DNA of 64,000 nt from DASXYG01 sp036502625 (GTDB lineage Bacteria; Actinomycetota; Actinomycetes; Streptosporangiales; Streptosporangiaceae): NCBI GenBank assembly GCA_036502625.1, contig DASXYG010000085.1, forward strand, positions 1 through 64,000, written 5' to 3'. The translations under genes were made by a program, and so were the position numbers. The number at the start of each line of letters is the position of its first letter. The first letter of the stretch is position 1. Positions 1 through 8,310 of this stretch are shown piece after piece. Under the pieces are notes generated by a model that was not told where the DNA came from, searched no databases, and saw only the letters and a list, made by a program, of their open reading frames with translations.

Positions 1-160
1 GCGCCACCCCGGAAACCCCGCGCCACCCCGGAAACCCCGCGCCACCCCGGAAACCCCGCGCCACCCCGGGAACCCCGCGCCACCCCGGGAACCCCGCGCC
101 ACCCCGGGAACCCCGCGCCACCCCGGGAACCCCGCGCCACCCCGGGAACCCCGCGCCACC
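1..160. repeat. 19-bp GC-rich minisatellite
   Basis: Eight complete head-to-tail copies of a 19-base unit plus an 8-base remnant fill bases 1-160, and the array probably continues left of the window. The first three copies read GCGCCACCCCGGAAACCCC and the next five GCGCCACCCCGGGAACCCC, so the two variants are segregated in blocks, as expected from recent unequal duplication. Because 19 is not a multiple of three the array is unlikely to be coding. Bases 161-287, between the array and the first gene, show no gene that I can support. Confidence 0.95.
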
Positions 161-287
161 TACGCGCGGAGCGCGTGGTGGCGAGGGTCGGGATAGGGCC
201 CTGGCGTGATGGGAGGGTGCGGCTCTGAGTGCGGCTTCGGGGCGGAGGTGGTTGCGGTGGTACGCGGGGGTGGGCTCCGCGGGGAGG

Positions 288-1376
288 TTAGGGGTGGTGG
301 GCGTGGCCACGGAGGATCAAGGCGGTGGGGGAACTTAGGACTCGGAGGGCCTGGCGGGGGTCGGAGGGGTAGAGGGCCAGGTCGGCTTGGGCGCCTTCCT
401 CCAGGGACGGGTGGTTGAGCCATGGGCGGGCTTTCCAGGTGGCGCTGGAGAGGGCCTCCAGGACGGGGAGGCCTGCCTTGGTGAGTTCGGCTACCTCGTT
501 GGCTATGAGGCCGTGGGGGAGGGTGCCGCCGGCGTCCGTGCCGGCGTAGATGGGGATTCCGGCCTCGTACGCGGACCGTACGGTCTGGTGGCGGCGGGTG
601 TGGAGGGCGCGCATGTGCTTGGCGTAGACGGGGAACTTGGCTTCGGCGGCTTCCGCGATGTCGGGGAACGTGGCGATGTTGATCAAGGTGGGGACGATGG
701 CCACGTTGTTCGCCGCGCAGGACGCGATGGTGGCGTCGGTGAGGCCCGTGGCGTGCTCGATGCAGTCGATGCCCGCGGCGATGAGGTCGGGCAGGCACTC
801 CTCCCCGAAGCAGTGCGCGGTCACCCTGGCGCCCTCGGCGTGGGCGGCGGCGATCGCCTGGTCGAGGGCGGCGCGGGGCCAGCAGGGGGTGAGGTCGCCC
901 TCCGTACGGTCGATCCAGTCGCCGACCAGCTTGACCCAGCCGTCGCCGCGGCGCGCCTCGGTCACGACCTGCGCGGTGAGGTCGGCCGGCTCGACCTCCT
1001 CGGCTACGTCGCGGATGTAGCGGCGCGGGCGGGCGATGTGCCGGCCCGCGCGGATGACGCGCGGCAGGTCCGTACGGTCGTCGACCCAGCGGGTGTCCAC
1101 CGGGGAGCCGGCGTCGCGGATCAGCAGCGTGCCCGCGTCGCGGTCGGTGACGGCCTGCCGCTCGGCGGTGGCGGCGTCGACCGGGCCGTGCGCGCCGAGG
1201 CCCACATGGCAGTGGGCGTCGACCAGGCCGGGCAGCGCCCACCCGTCGAGCACGGTCGTGTCGCCGGCCGCACCGGACGGCGCGGTGTACGTGACCCGCC
1301 CGCCGACGACCCACAGCCCGTCGCGGACGTCGTCGGGCCCGGCCAGCACCGGGCCGCGCACGCGGAGCACGCTCAT
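288..1376 (-). CDS. amidohydrolase family protein
   Basis: A 362-residue metal-dependent hydrolase of the amidohydrolase superfamily, related to imidazolonepropionase-like and prolidase-like members. The N-terminus has the small beta-sandwich strand pattern followed by the metal-binding HxH motif (DAHCHVG, His55 and His57). A later GTDAGG motif near the C-terminal third matches the conserved metal-ligand Asp region. The start is the ATG at 1376, which overlaps the stop codon of cutA by four bases (ATGA), so the two are translationally coupled. The reading frame is open further upstream, but that part lies inside cutA and looks like a shadow. The substrate is unknown; the family hydrolyses C-N bonds of cyclic amides, dipeptides or deaminated bases. 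It is read away from the M16 peptidase genes. Confidence 0.85.
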   Translation of the reverse strand: MSVLRVRGPVLAGPDDVRDGLWVVGGRVTYTAPSGAAGDTTVLDGWALPGLVDAHCHVGLGAHGPVDAATAERQAVTDRDAGTLLIRDAGSPVDTRWVDDRTDLPRVIRAGRHIARPRRYIRDVAEEVEPADLTAQVVTEARRGDGWVKLVGDWIDRTEGDLTPCWPRAALDQAIAAAHAEGARVTAHCFGEECLPDLIAAGIDCIEHATGLTDATIASCAANNVAIVPTLINIATFPDIAEAAEAKFPVYAKHMRALHTRRHQTVRSAYEAGIPIYAGTDAGGTLPHGLIANEVAELTKAGLPVLEALSSATWKARPWLNHPSLEEGAQADLALYPSDPRQALRVLSSPTALILRGHAHHP

Positions 1377-1705
1377 CGGGCCCCCTCCGTACGGGTCTCG
1401 GCGGTCACCCACGCCAGGTAGTCGGGATTCCCCCCGGCGACGGGCACCGCGACGATCTCCGGCACGTCGTACGGATGCGCGGCGCGCACGTGGGCGACCA
1501 GGTCGTCGAGGCGGTCGGCGGCGGTCTTGCACACGAGGAGCCACTCCTCGTCGGTCCGCACCGCCCCCTCCCAGCGGTAGCTGCTCGTGATCGGCCCGCT
1601 GACCTGGGCACACGCGGCAAGGCGCGCGGCCACGACCGATTCCGCCAGGGACGCCGCGCCGGCGCGGCTCCCGGCGGTGACCTCCACCCGTACGTGCTCC
1701 GTCAT
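1373..1705 (-). CDS. cutA: CutA1 divalent-cation tolerance protein
   Basis: A 110-residue protein matching the CutA1 family in length and pattern: an N-terminal beta strand, LAACAQV, the SSYRWEG strand, EEWLLVCKT and the HPYDVPEI segment that is the family hallmark. CutA proteins form very stable PII-like trimers. They were first linked to copper tolerance in E. coli, but their biochemical role remains unsettled. The ATG at 1705 was chosen because the family N-terminus begins there and the frame upstream is not conserved-looking. The gene is the first of a two-gene unit with the downstream amidohydrolase (4-base overlap) and is divergent from the M16 peptidase pair. Confidence 0.93.
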   Translation of the reverse strand: MTEHVRVEVTAGSRAGAASLAESVVAARLAACAQVSGPITSSYRWEGAVRTDEEWLLVCKTAADRLDDLVAHVRAAHPYDVPEIVAVPVAGGNPDYLAWVTAETRTEGAR

Positions 1706-1826
1706 CAAGCCCCTCCCCTTGCGCGTCCTTCTCCCGATCCGGTTGTCCACAGGCGCGGCCGGGCATGGCCCTGCGAACCCCGGGTCAACCCTAAGATGTT
1801 GCGGACACGAGCGTTTGGAGCAGCAG

Positions 1827-3149
1827 GTGAGCGTGCGCACGAACGAAACCGCCGAGACGATCAGCCGGTTCCGGCTGGAGAACGGGCTGCGCCTGATCGT
1901 GGCCCCGGCCACCAGCCCGGGAATCGCGGCCGTCAACCTTTGGTACGGCGTGGGGTCACGCCACGAGGCGCCCGGCCGCACCGGCTTCGCGCACCTCTTC
2001 GAGCATCTGATGTTCGAGGGCAGCGCGAACGTCGCCGAGGGCGAGCACTTCAAGATCGTCGAGGGGCTCGGCGGCGCGATCAACGCGTCCACCTGGACCG
2101 AGCGCACCAACTACTTCGACACGGTCCCCGAACACGGTCTCGACGTCGTGCTGTGGCTCGAGGCCGACCGGCTGGCCACCCTGCGCGAGGGCGTCACCCA
2201 AGCCGTGCTGGACAACCAGCGCGACGTGGTGAAGAACGAGAAGCGCCAGCGCTACGACAACGTGCCGTACGGCACGGCAAGCGAGCGCCTGCTCGCCGCC
2301 GTCTACCCGCCGGGCCACCCGTACCACCACCCCACGATCGGCTCCATGGCCGACCTCGACGCCGCGACCCTGTCCGACGTCATGGCCTTCCACGACCAGC
2401 AGTACGGGCCCGACAACGCGGTGCTCACCGTCGTGAGCGGCCTCGACCCCGAGGACGTCCGCGCGCGGGTGGAGAGGTTCTTCGGCCCGATCCCGCGCCG
2501 CGCCGAGGTGCCGCCCACGCCCGACCCCGGGCTCGGCGACCGCATGACCGAGGCGGTCTCGGAGACCGTCACCGGCGACGTGCCGCAGCCGGCGGTGTTC
2601 ATGGCGTACCGGGTCGGCGCGCTCGGCACCCGGGAGCACGACGTGGCGAGCCTGGCGGCGGCGCTGCTCGGCAGCGGCGAGGGCAGCCGCATGTACCGCA
2701 GGCTCGTCGTCGAGCGGCAGGTCGCCGCCGATGACGACGAGATGGCCAGCGTCATGCCGTTCCGCTACACCCCGGGCATGGTGATGATCGGCGTGCTCGC
2801 GCGCGACGGCATCAGCGGCGACCAACTGGAGGACGAGATCACCAAGGAGGTCGCGGCGCTGGCCTCCGGGGTCGACGCGGCCGAGGTGGAGCGGGCGCGC
2901 GCCGTCCTCGAGCGCGACCACGTGCGCTCCATCGCCTCGCCCACCGGCTATGCGAACACCCTGAGCATGTACACCCAGCTCTTCGACGACCCGGGGCTGG
3001 CCCGCACGTGGCCGCGCCGCCTCGACGACATCACCGCCGGGGAAGTGGCCGCGTTCGCCGCGGACGCCCTCGTCGACACCAACCGCGTCGTGCTGCGCTA
3101 CGTCCCCGCCGGCGAGCAGGCCGAGCAGGCCGAGCAGGAGGAAGCCTGA
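1827..3149 (+). CDS. M16 zinc peptidase, catalytic subunit
   Basis: A 440-residue insulinase/mitochondrial-processing-peptidase (M16) protein. The inverted zinc motif HxxEH is intact as HLFEH at residues 56-60, with the usual downstream acidic region, so this is the metal-bearing half. GTG at 1827 is taken as the start because GGAG lies six bases upstream; a GTG two codons later is the alternative. The next gene begins two bases after the stop and encodes a second M16 domain lacking zinc ligands. Bacterial M16B enzymes of this kind work as heterodimers in which the partner supplies the Arg/Tyr pair for substrate binding. Probable role is cytoplasmic cleavage of small peptides. Confidence 0.92.
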   Translation: MSVRTNETAETISRFRLENGLRLIVAPATSPGIAAVNLWYGVGSRHEAPGRTGFAHLFEHLMFEGSANVAEGEHFKIVEGLGGAINASTWTERTNYFDTVPEHGLDVVLWLEADRLATLREGVTQAVLDNQRDVVKNEKRQRYDNVPYGTASERLLAAVYPPGHPYHHPTIGSMADLDAATLSDVMAFHDQQYGPDNAVLTVVSGLDPEDVRARVERFFGPIPRRAEVPPTPDPGLGDRMTEAVSETVTGDVPQPAVFMAYRVGALGTREHDVASLAAALLGSGEGSRMYRRLVVERQVAADDDEMASVMPFRYTPGMVMIGVLARDGISGDQLEDEITKEVAALASGVDAAEVERARAVLERDHVRSIASPTGYANTLSMYTQLFDDPGLARTWPRRLDDITAGEVAAFAADALVDTNRVVLRYVPAGEQAEQAEQEEA

Positions 3150-3151
3150 CC

Positions 3152-4495
3152 ATGACCGTGGACAACCTCGCGCCGCGCCCGCCGCTCGCCGACGCCACGC
3201 CGTACCACTTCCCCGCCGTGCACCGCAGCGCGGTCGGGGCCGGCCGGGTCGTCGCCGTCGACCTGCCCGGCCACCCGCTCGTCGCCCTGCGCCTGGTGCA
3301 CGACGCGGGCGCCGCGTCCGAGCCGCTCGACGCCGCCGGCGTGGCCCAGCTCACCGCCGAGAGCCTCCGCGGCGGCGAGCACGGCGACGGCGAGCTGGTG
3401 CCCGAGCTGGAGCGCCACGGCGCCGTCTGGAACTCCTCCGCGTCCTGGGACTCCTTCGTCACCGGCATCGACGTCCCGGTCAACCGGCTGGCCGACGCCA
3501 CCGAGCTGCTGGCCCGCACGGTCCGGCACCCCGCGCTGCGCCCCGACGACGTCACGCGCCGCCGCGACCAGCTCGTCGAGCAGCTCCGCATCGAGGCCGC
3601 CTGGCCGGACGCCCTGGCCGCGCGGATGGTCGGCGGCGAGCTCTACACCGGCCGGTTCTCCGTGCCCCGTTCGGGCACGCCGGACCTCCTCGCCAAGGTC
3701 ACACCCGATGTCGTGGCGGCGTTCCACGCCGAGCGCGTCGCCACCGCGCCCGGCACGCTGGTCGTCGTCGGCGACCTCGGCCGCATCGACGCGGAGGCGC
3801 TGGCCGGCGACGTGTTCTCCGGCTGCGCCGCCTCCCCGGCCGCGGTGGGCGCCGACGCGGGCCCGGCCGCCGAGCCGACCCCGCGCATCGTGGTGGTCGA
3901 CCGCCCGGGTTCGGTGCAGTCGGCGCTGATGCTGGCCCACCGCGCCCCGGCGCGCGCCGCCGCCGACGTACCGCTGATCTACGCCGTGAGCGACGTCCTC
4001 GGCGGCATGTTCACCTCGCGGCTGAGCCTGGAGCTGCGCGAGCGCCGCGGCTATACGTACGGCGTGAACTCCAGGTTCGAGCTGCGCCGCGACGGCGGCG
4101 TGTTCGCCACGGCCTGCCAGGTCGCCACCGGCGACACGGCCGACGCCGTGACGGTGACGGTCGCCGAGACCCGCAGGCTGATCGCCGACGGCATCGACGA
4201 CGCCGAGCTCGACGCCGTGCGCACCCACAACGTCTCCGGCATGCCGGTCACCTACGCCACGCCGCAGGCCATCGCCGAGGCGTTGGTCAACATCGTGGTG
4301 TACGACCTGCCCGACGACCACGTGGACCGCATGCGCGCCGGCTACGAGGCGCTGACCCGCGACTCGATGCGCGAGGCGGCCGCCGCCTACCTCCACCCGG
4401 ACGACCTGGTGGCGATCGTCGTGGGCGACGCCTCCGAGGTGGCCCCCGGTCTCGAGGCCGGCGGCCTCGGCCCGGTGCGCGTACGACAGGCCTGA
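3152..4495 (+). CDS. M16 peptidase-like, non-catalytic partner subunit
   Basis: A 447-residue M16-fold protein in which the zinc motif is absent: the segment equivalent to HxxEH reads AQLTAES (about residues 65-71). It keeps the RxxGYTY element (Tyr301 and Tyr303) that in two-chain M16B peptidases comes from the metal-free chain and completes the active site. The ATG at 3152 follows the upstream stop codon by two bases, and the GGAGGAAG that ends the upstream gene can serve as its ribosome site. Together with the preceding gene this forms a two-gene operon closed by a strong hairpin at 4505-4550. The alternative reading, a dead paralogue, is unlikely because the Arg/Tyr pair is kept. Confidence 0.9.
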   Translation: MTVDNLAPRPPLADATPYHFPAVHRSAVGAGRVVAVDLPGHPLVALRLVHDAGAASEPLDAAGVAQLTAESLRGGEHGDGELVPELERHGAVWNSSASWDSFVTGIDVPVNRLADATELLARTVRHPALRPDDVTRRRDQLVEQLRIEAAWPDALAARMVGGELYTGRFSVPRSGTPDLLAKVTPDVVAAFHAERVATAPGTLVVVGDLGRIDAEALAGDVFSGCAASPAAVGADAGPAAEPTPRIVVVDRPGSVQSALMLAHRAPARAAADVPLIYAVSDVLGGMFTSRLSLELRERRGYTYGVNSRFELRRDGGVFATACQVATGDTADAVTVTVAETRRLIADGIDDAELDAVRTHNVSGMPVTYATPQAIAEALVNIVVYDLPDDHVDRMRAGYEALTRDSMREAAAAYLHPDDLVAIVVGDASEVAPGLEAGGLGPVRVRQA

Positions 4496-4504
4496 GACAC
4501 GATC

Positions 4505-4550
4505 AAGGCGCGGGAATCACCGGTCGTTCGGCCGTTGATTCCCGCGCCTT
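4505..4550. terminator. bidirectional hairpin terminator
   Basis: A perfect 15-bp stem, AAGGCGCGGGAATCA (4505-4519) pairing with 4536-4550, closes a 16-base loop between the convergent M16 operon and the small gene at 4561-4845. The stem ends in AA/TT on each side, so it can terminate transcription from both directions. Confidence 0.9.
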
Positions 4551-4560
4551 AATTGTGCCG

Positions 4561-4845
4561 TCACCCGTTGCGGTGTTCCGCCTCGGATTCCGCGGCTGAT
4601 TCGTCGTCCGGGGGGTCGATGGCGTGGTCGGCGCCGCTTTCCAGGGCGTCCTTGACGCGTTCCAAATTGCTCTCGATCGCCGCGTCGGCGACTTCCGCGA
4701 GCTCCGGGTCGTCGCCCAGGAGGTGGACGGCGTCCTCCACCTTGGCGACCTGCGCGGCTACCAGATCCTCGGGGAGGTCCTGGTGCCGCTCCTTGGCGCG
4801 TTCGAGGCGTTCACGGCCCTCGTCCTGTTCCATGCGGGCCCCCAT
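4561..4845 (-). CDS. small acidic hypothetical protein
   Basis: I do not recognise this 94-residue protein. It is strongly charged, with many Glu, Asp, Arg and His residues and an extended helical pattern, and it has no membrane segment or cysteine. The C-terminus is a run of acidic residues. The codon use is the same as in neighbouring real genes and the frame ends exactly at the shared terminator, which supports it being translated. Two starts are possible: ATG 4845, or ATG 4833 preceded by GGGGG at five bases. A soluble helical helper or DNA/ribosome-associated protein would fit, but there is no direct evidence for a function. Confidence 0.65.
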   Translation of the reverse strand: MGARMEQDEGRERLERAKERHQDLPEDLVAAQVAKVEDAVHLLGDDPELAEVADAAIESNLERVKDALESGADHAIDPPDDESAAESEAEHRNG

Positions 4846-4890
4846 TCTGGGCAGTGCCGCCTTATTTTTATCAGAGGACGAATTACGTCG

Positions 4891-5796
4891 CTAATGCCCG
4901 CGTGCGGCCAGGTGGCGGGCCATCGTACGGACCGCGGTGGTGCGGACGGTGAGGGTGGTTCCGTCGGTGTTCAGCGCGAGCTCGCACGCGAGATCGGTCA
5001 ACTGCGCGACGTTCCGCAAATGGGTGCCGCCGCACGGCAGCCCGGCGCGGCCCTCGGGCAGCGCGCACGTCCAGTACCTGCGGTCGGTCAGCAGCGGGCC
5101 CGAGCGGTCGATCATCACCGGCGCCCCGGTGGCCCGCCAGCCGCCGAGCCGGTCGTTGACGCGCGCGGTGATCTCCGGGAGCGCGGCGTCGAGGCCGTCG
5201 GCGGAGAACCCCTTCTTCCGCAGCGACTTCCCGATGCGGTACTTGTCGACGCTGGAGTCCTCGTGGATCGCCGACGACGTGATCGCGAGCTGGTCGAAGT
5301 CGGGGTGGCGGAGGGAGTCCGTACGGACGTCCTTGGTCCAGCGGTGGGCGAGCGCGGCGTTGAGGGCCAGCGCCACGAGGTGGCACCCGGTGTGGCCGGC
5401 GGACAGGGCGTCGCGGCGTTCGGGGTCGACCCGCAGCTCGGCGAGGGCGCCGATGGCCGGGCCCGGCTCGGGCACGACGTGCATGACCTGCCAGGCCCAG
5501 CCGTCGTCGCCGCGCTTCGCGGGGATGTCGGAGCCGACGTGGAGCTCGCCGCCGTCGATGGGGCGCGCCGCGGTCACGCAGTCGACCACGGGATGGGTGA
5601 CGCCGTCGGCGCGCAGTTCGCCGTGGTCGCCGGGCTGGTCGGGCCAGGTGTGGTCCAGCGGATGGAACGGTGTGGCCTCGGTGACCACCCCGACGCGTCC
5701 TTTCGCGAGCGGGACGGTGGCGACCACCGGCGAGCGGCCGTCGACCGCGCCGTCCGGAAAGGTCACGACGGTCGATGTCACAACAGCTACGGTCAT
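4891..5796 (-). CDS. AlaX-like alanyl-tRNA editing domain protein
   Basis: A 301-residue free-standing relative of the alanyl/threonyl-tRNA synthetase editing domain. The zinc-site signature is complete: HTGCH at residues 135-139 (HxxxH) and CGGTH at 255-259 (CxxxH). Such proteins hydrolyse Ser- or Gly-mischarged tRNA-Ala in trans. The N-terminal 110 residues resemble the OB-like domain that precedes the editing domain in longer AlaX forms. The last recognisable element, GGTHLRN, is the family's strand next to the active site. It stands alone between a small hypothetical gene and the iron transporter gene. A related hydrolase of a non-tRNA substrate cannot be excluded. Confidence 0.85.
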   Translation of the reverse strand: MTVAVVTSTVVTFPDGAVDGRSPVVATVPLAKGRVGVVTEATPFHPLDHTWPDQPGDHGELRADGVTHPVVDCVTAARPIDGGELHVGSDIPAKRGDDGWAWQVMHVVPEPGPAIGALAELRVDPERRDALSAGHTGCHLVALALNAALAHRWTKDVRTDSLRHPDFDQLAITSSAIHEDSSVDKYRIGKSLRKKGFSADGLDAALPEITARVNDRLGGWRATGAPVMIDRSGPLLTDRRYWTCALPEGRAGLPCGGTHLRNVAQLTDLACELALNTDGTTLTVRTTAVRTMARHLAARGH

Positions 5797-5950
5797 GTTT
5801 TCCCCCCGAGTTCTTCATCGGACCCGGGTCGTCGAGCCGTGCTCTGCTACGCGGCGAGCGGATTCCCGAGACGGGCCCTAGCCGGACAATACATCTAAGT
5901 GATCACGACGCCGGGTGGCCACGCGCGATCATCTTCGGCGGGAGGCGCCG

Positions 5951-6679
5951 TCAGCCCACCACTCCGCCGACGGCCAGGCCGACGAGGTACGTCGCGGCGA
6001 CGGCCAGCGCGGCGAACAGGAACTGGCGCGCCGCGCCGCGCCACACGGGCCGGCCGGTGAGGCCCGCGACCGCGCCGCCGCCGACCAGCGCGGTGGCCGC
6101 GCCGATGCCGAGCGAGACCGGCAGCACGGCGTAGCCGAGGAGGTACGGCAGCAGCGGCAGCACGGCGCCGACGGCGAAGCAGACGAACGAGAACCCGGCG
6201 GCCGTCCACGGCGAGGGCAGGTCGTCGTGCGCGACGCCGAGCTCCTCGCGGACGTGGACGTCGAGCGCCTGCTCGGGGCGGTGGGAGATCTGCTCGGCGA
6301 CCTGGTACGCGAGGTCGGCGTCGACCCCGCGCGCGTGGAGGACCTCGGCGAGCTCACGCGCCTCGCCCTCGGGGTTGCGGGCGAGCTCGCGCCGCTCGAT
6401 GTCGACCTCGGCGTTGATCAGTTCGTTCTGGCTCTTGACGGAGATGTACTCCCCCGCCGCCATGGAGAAGGCGCCGGCGGCCAGGCCCGCGAGGCCGGTC
6501 AGCACGATGGTGCGCGCGGCGCCACCGCCGCCGCCGACCCCGGCGATCAGCGCGACGTTGGTGACCAGGCCGTCCATCGCGCCGAACACCGCCGGGCGCA
6601 GCCAGCCGCCGGAAACGTCGCGATGGCTGTGCCCGTGGGCCTCGGCCGAGATGGTCACGCCGGTGTCGGCAGATGCCAC
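5951..6679 (-). CDS. VIT1/CCC1-family iron/manganese transporter
   Basis: A 242-residue membrane protein of the vacuolar iron transporter family. The first helix pair holds the DGLVTNVALIAG signature, followed by SMAAGEYISVKSQNE, which is typical of the cytoplasmic metal-binding hinge region. A soluble acidic helical domain follows, then three C-terminal membrane helices. The start is GTG at 6679, preceded by GGGGGAG at seven bases; the longer upstream frame runs into AT-richer intergenic DNA. The N-terminus carries a short His-rich stretch (HGHSH). The role is probably export of Fe(II) or Mn(II) from the cytoplasm. It is monocistronic and divergent from the iron alcohol dehydrogenase gene. 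Confidence 0.92.
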   Translation of the reverse strand: MASADTGVTISAEAHGHSHRDVSGGWLRPAVFGAMDGLVTNVALIAGVGGGGGAARTIVLTGLAGLAAGAFSMAAGEYISVKSQNELINAEVDIERRELARNPEGEARELAEVLHARGVDADLAYQVAEQISHRPEQALDVHVREELGVAHDDLPSPWTAAGFSFVCFAVGAVLPLLPYLLGYAVLPVSLGIGAATALVGGGAVAGLTGRPVWRGAARQFLFAALAVAATYLVGLAVGGVVG

Positions 6680-6908
6680 GTGTGCTCTCCCCCAGTAGAT
6701 GCGTCGCGCCGTACACGTAACGCGGCTCCCGGGCCTATTAATCCAAATACCGAATGCCGCCGCAAACAAGGCAAGGCTTCGCTATTACGGACACCGAATG
6801 ACGGCGCACGCGAATGGGGCGGCGAATTGCACACGCCATTCACGCCGCCCCGCCCGCCCCGCCCGCCCCGGACCGCCCCCGTGGACGATCACGATCAAGG
6901 GGTTTCAT

Positions 6909-6934
6909 CTTCCACGTGATGGGACTAGATTCCA
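6909..6934 (+). promoter_or_regulatory. two TTCCA operator half-sites before the iron ADH gene
   Basis: CTTCCACGTGATGGGAC at 6909-6925 matches the CTTCCA-N5-TGGAAG palindrome seen at 12498 and 16920 with one change in the right TGGAA half. A second TTCCA begins at 6930, exactly 20 bases after the first, the same spacing as the TTCCA pair before xsc. The rest of 6680-6966 holds an AT-richer patch around 6720-6800 and a C-rich GCCCGCCCC stretch near 6845-6880; I see no gene in it. Confidence 0.6.
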
Positions 6935-6966
6935 CATGGTCGTATCCCCGGCACGGAGGGCAGGAC

Positions 6967-8232
6967 ATGACCACCGTCGTAGAGAGCGTGTTCACCTGGG
7001 CGGCGCCGCCACTGAAGTTCGGCGAGGGCGCCCTGGACGAGATCGGAGGCGACGCGCGCGCCCTCGGCATGACGCGGTGCCTGGTGCTCACCGACGCCGG
7101 TGTGGCGCGTACGGGCATCCCCGACCGGGTCCGCGACCGGGTGCGCGCCGCCGGGATCTCCTGCGAGGTCTACGACGAGGTGGTCGTCGAGCCCACCGAC
7201 GTGAGCATCGCGGACGCCGTCTCCTGGGCGCGCCACGGCGGCTGGGACGGGTTCGTGGCGGTCGGCGGCGGCTCGGTGATCGACACGGCGAAGGCCGTGA
7301 ACCTGCTGACCACCCAGCCCGGCGAGCTGACCGACTACATCGTGCCGCCGCTGGGCGCGGGGCGGACGCCGGCCGCGCCGCTGTGCCCGCTGATCGCCGT
7401 GCCCACAACGGCGGGCACCGGCTCGGAGTCGACCACGATCTGCGTCGTCGACCTGCTGTCGCTGCACCTCAAGGCGGGCGTCAGCCATGCCGCGCTGCGC
7501 CCGTCCATGGCGGTCGTCGACCCGACGATGACGTACTCGCTGCCGCCGGAGGTGACCGCGTCCAGCGGCATGGACGTGCTGTGCCACGCGGTCGAGAGCT
7601 ACACGGCGAAGCCGTTCAACGCCAAGCCCAAGGCCGAGGACCCCGCCAAGCGCCCGGCGTTCTGCGGCAGCAACCCCATCAGCGACCACTGGTGCGAGAA
7701 GGCGATCGAGCTGGTGGCGGCCGGGCTGCGCCGCGCGGTGGCCGACGGCGGCGACCGCGAGGCGCGTTACACCATGGCGCTGGCCTCGACGTACGCCGGG
7801 ACCGGCTTCGGCAACGCGGGCACCCACCTGCCGCACGCCAACGCGTACCCGATCGCCGGCGCGGTGCGCGACTACCGCGCCGACGGCTATCCGGAGATGC
7901 CGATGGTGCCGCACGGGCAGGCGGTCTCGGCGACCGCGCCCGCGGTGTTCCGCTGGACGTACGAGGCCGATCCCGTACGGCACCAGCGGGTCGCGTCGCT
8001 GCTCACCGGCTCGGTCGTGACGGCCGCCGACGGGCCGGGCGTGGTGGCCGAGGCGATGGACGCGCTGTGCCGCGACATCGGGATGCCGAAGGGCCTGCGC
8101 GCGTTCGGCTACGACGAGCGCGACGTCCCGGTGCTGGTGGACGGCACGCTGAAGCAGACGCGCCAGATGGGCGTGGTGCCGCGCCGGGTCGACCGCGCCG
8201 CGCTCGAAGGGATCTTCACCGCGTCCCTGTGA
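6967..8232 (+). CDS. iron-containing alcohol dehydrogenase, hydroxyacid-oxoacid transhydrogenase-like
   Basis: A 421-residue group III alcohol dehydrogenase. The NAD(P) loop is GGGSVIDTAK at 100-109, the PTTAGTGSE motif follows near 146-154, and the iron ligands are all visible: Asp203, His207, His290 and His316. The insertion with GSNPISDHW is characteristic of hydroxyacid-oxoacid transhydrogenases (ADHFE1 type), which oxidise 4-hydroxybutyrate-like acids. ATG 6967 has a GGAGG-type ribosome site (cacggaggg). The promoter carries TTCCA half-sites shared with xsc and sauU, and the next gene encodes a metabolite:proton symporter. Context therefore allows a role on a hydroxysulfonate such as isethionate, giving sulfoacetaldehyde, but the sequence itself only shows the enzyme class. 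Confidence 0.85.
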   Translation: MTTVVESVFTWAAPPLKFGEGALDEIGGDARALGMTRCLVLTDAGVARTGIPDRVRDRVRAAGISCEVYDEVVVEPTDVSIADAVSWARHGGWDGFVAVGGGSVIDTAKAVNLLTTQPGELTDYIVPPLGAGRTPAAPLCPLIAVPTTAGTGSESTTICVVDLLSLHLKAGVSHAALRPSMAVVDPTMTYSLPPEVTASSGMDVLCHAVESYTAKPFNAKPKAEDPAKRPAFCGSNPISDHWCEKAIELVAAGLRRAVADGGDREARYTMALASTYAGTGFGNAGTHLPHANAYPIAGAVRDYRADGYPEMPMVPHGQAVSATAPAVFRWTYEADPVRHQRVASLLTGSVVTAADGPGVVAEAMDALCRDIGMPKGLRAFGYDERDVPVLVDGTLKQTRQMGVVPRRVDRAALEGIFTASL

Positions 8233-8255
8233 CCGCCGCACGGAACCCATTATCT

Positions 8256-8275
8256 AGTATTTCGGTCGGAATACT
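8256..8275. promoter_or_regulatory. palindrome between iron ADH and MHS carrier genes
   Basis: AGTATT (8256-8261) and AATACT (8270-8275) form an inverted repeat around TCGGTCGG in the 78-base gap before the carrier gene. It is AT-rich relative to its surroundings and lies 35 bases before the chosen GTG, so it could be an operator or part of a promoter. The 6-bp arms are short and no regulator can be named. Confidence 0.4.
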
Positions 8276-8310
8276 CTATGAGCGCGTCCCCCACCCCCGA
8301 GGAGGCCCGC

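Noticed and set aside
1..160. CRISPR array
   Set aside because: Units are contiguous 19-mers with no unique spacers and no cas genes nearby; it is a plain tandem repeat.
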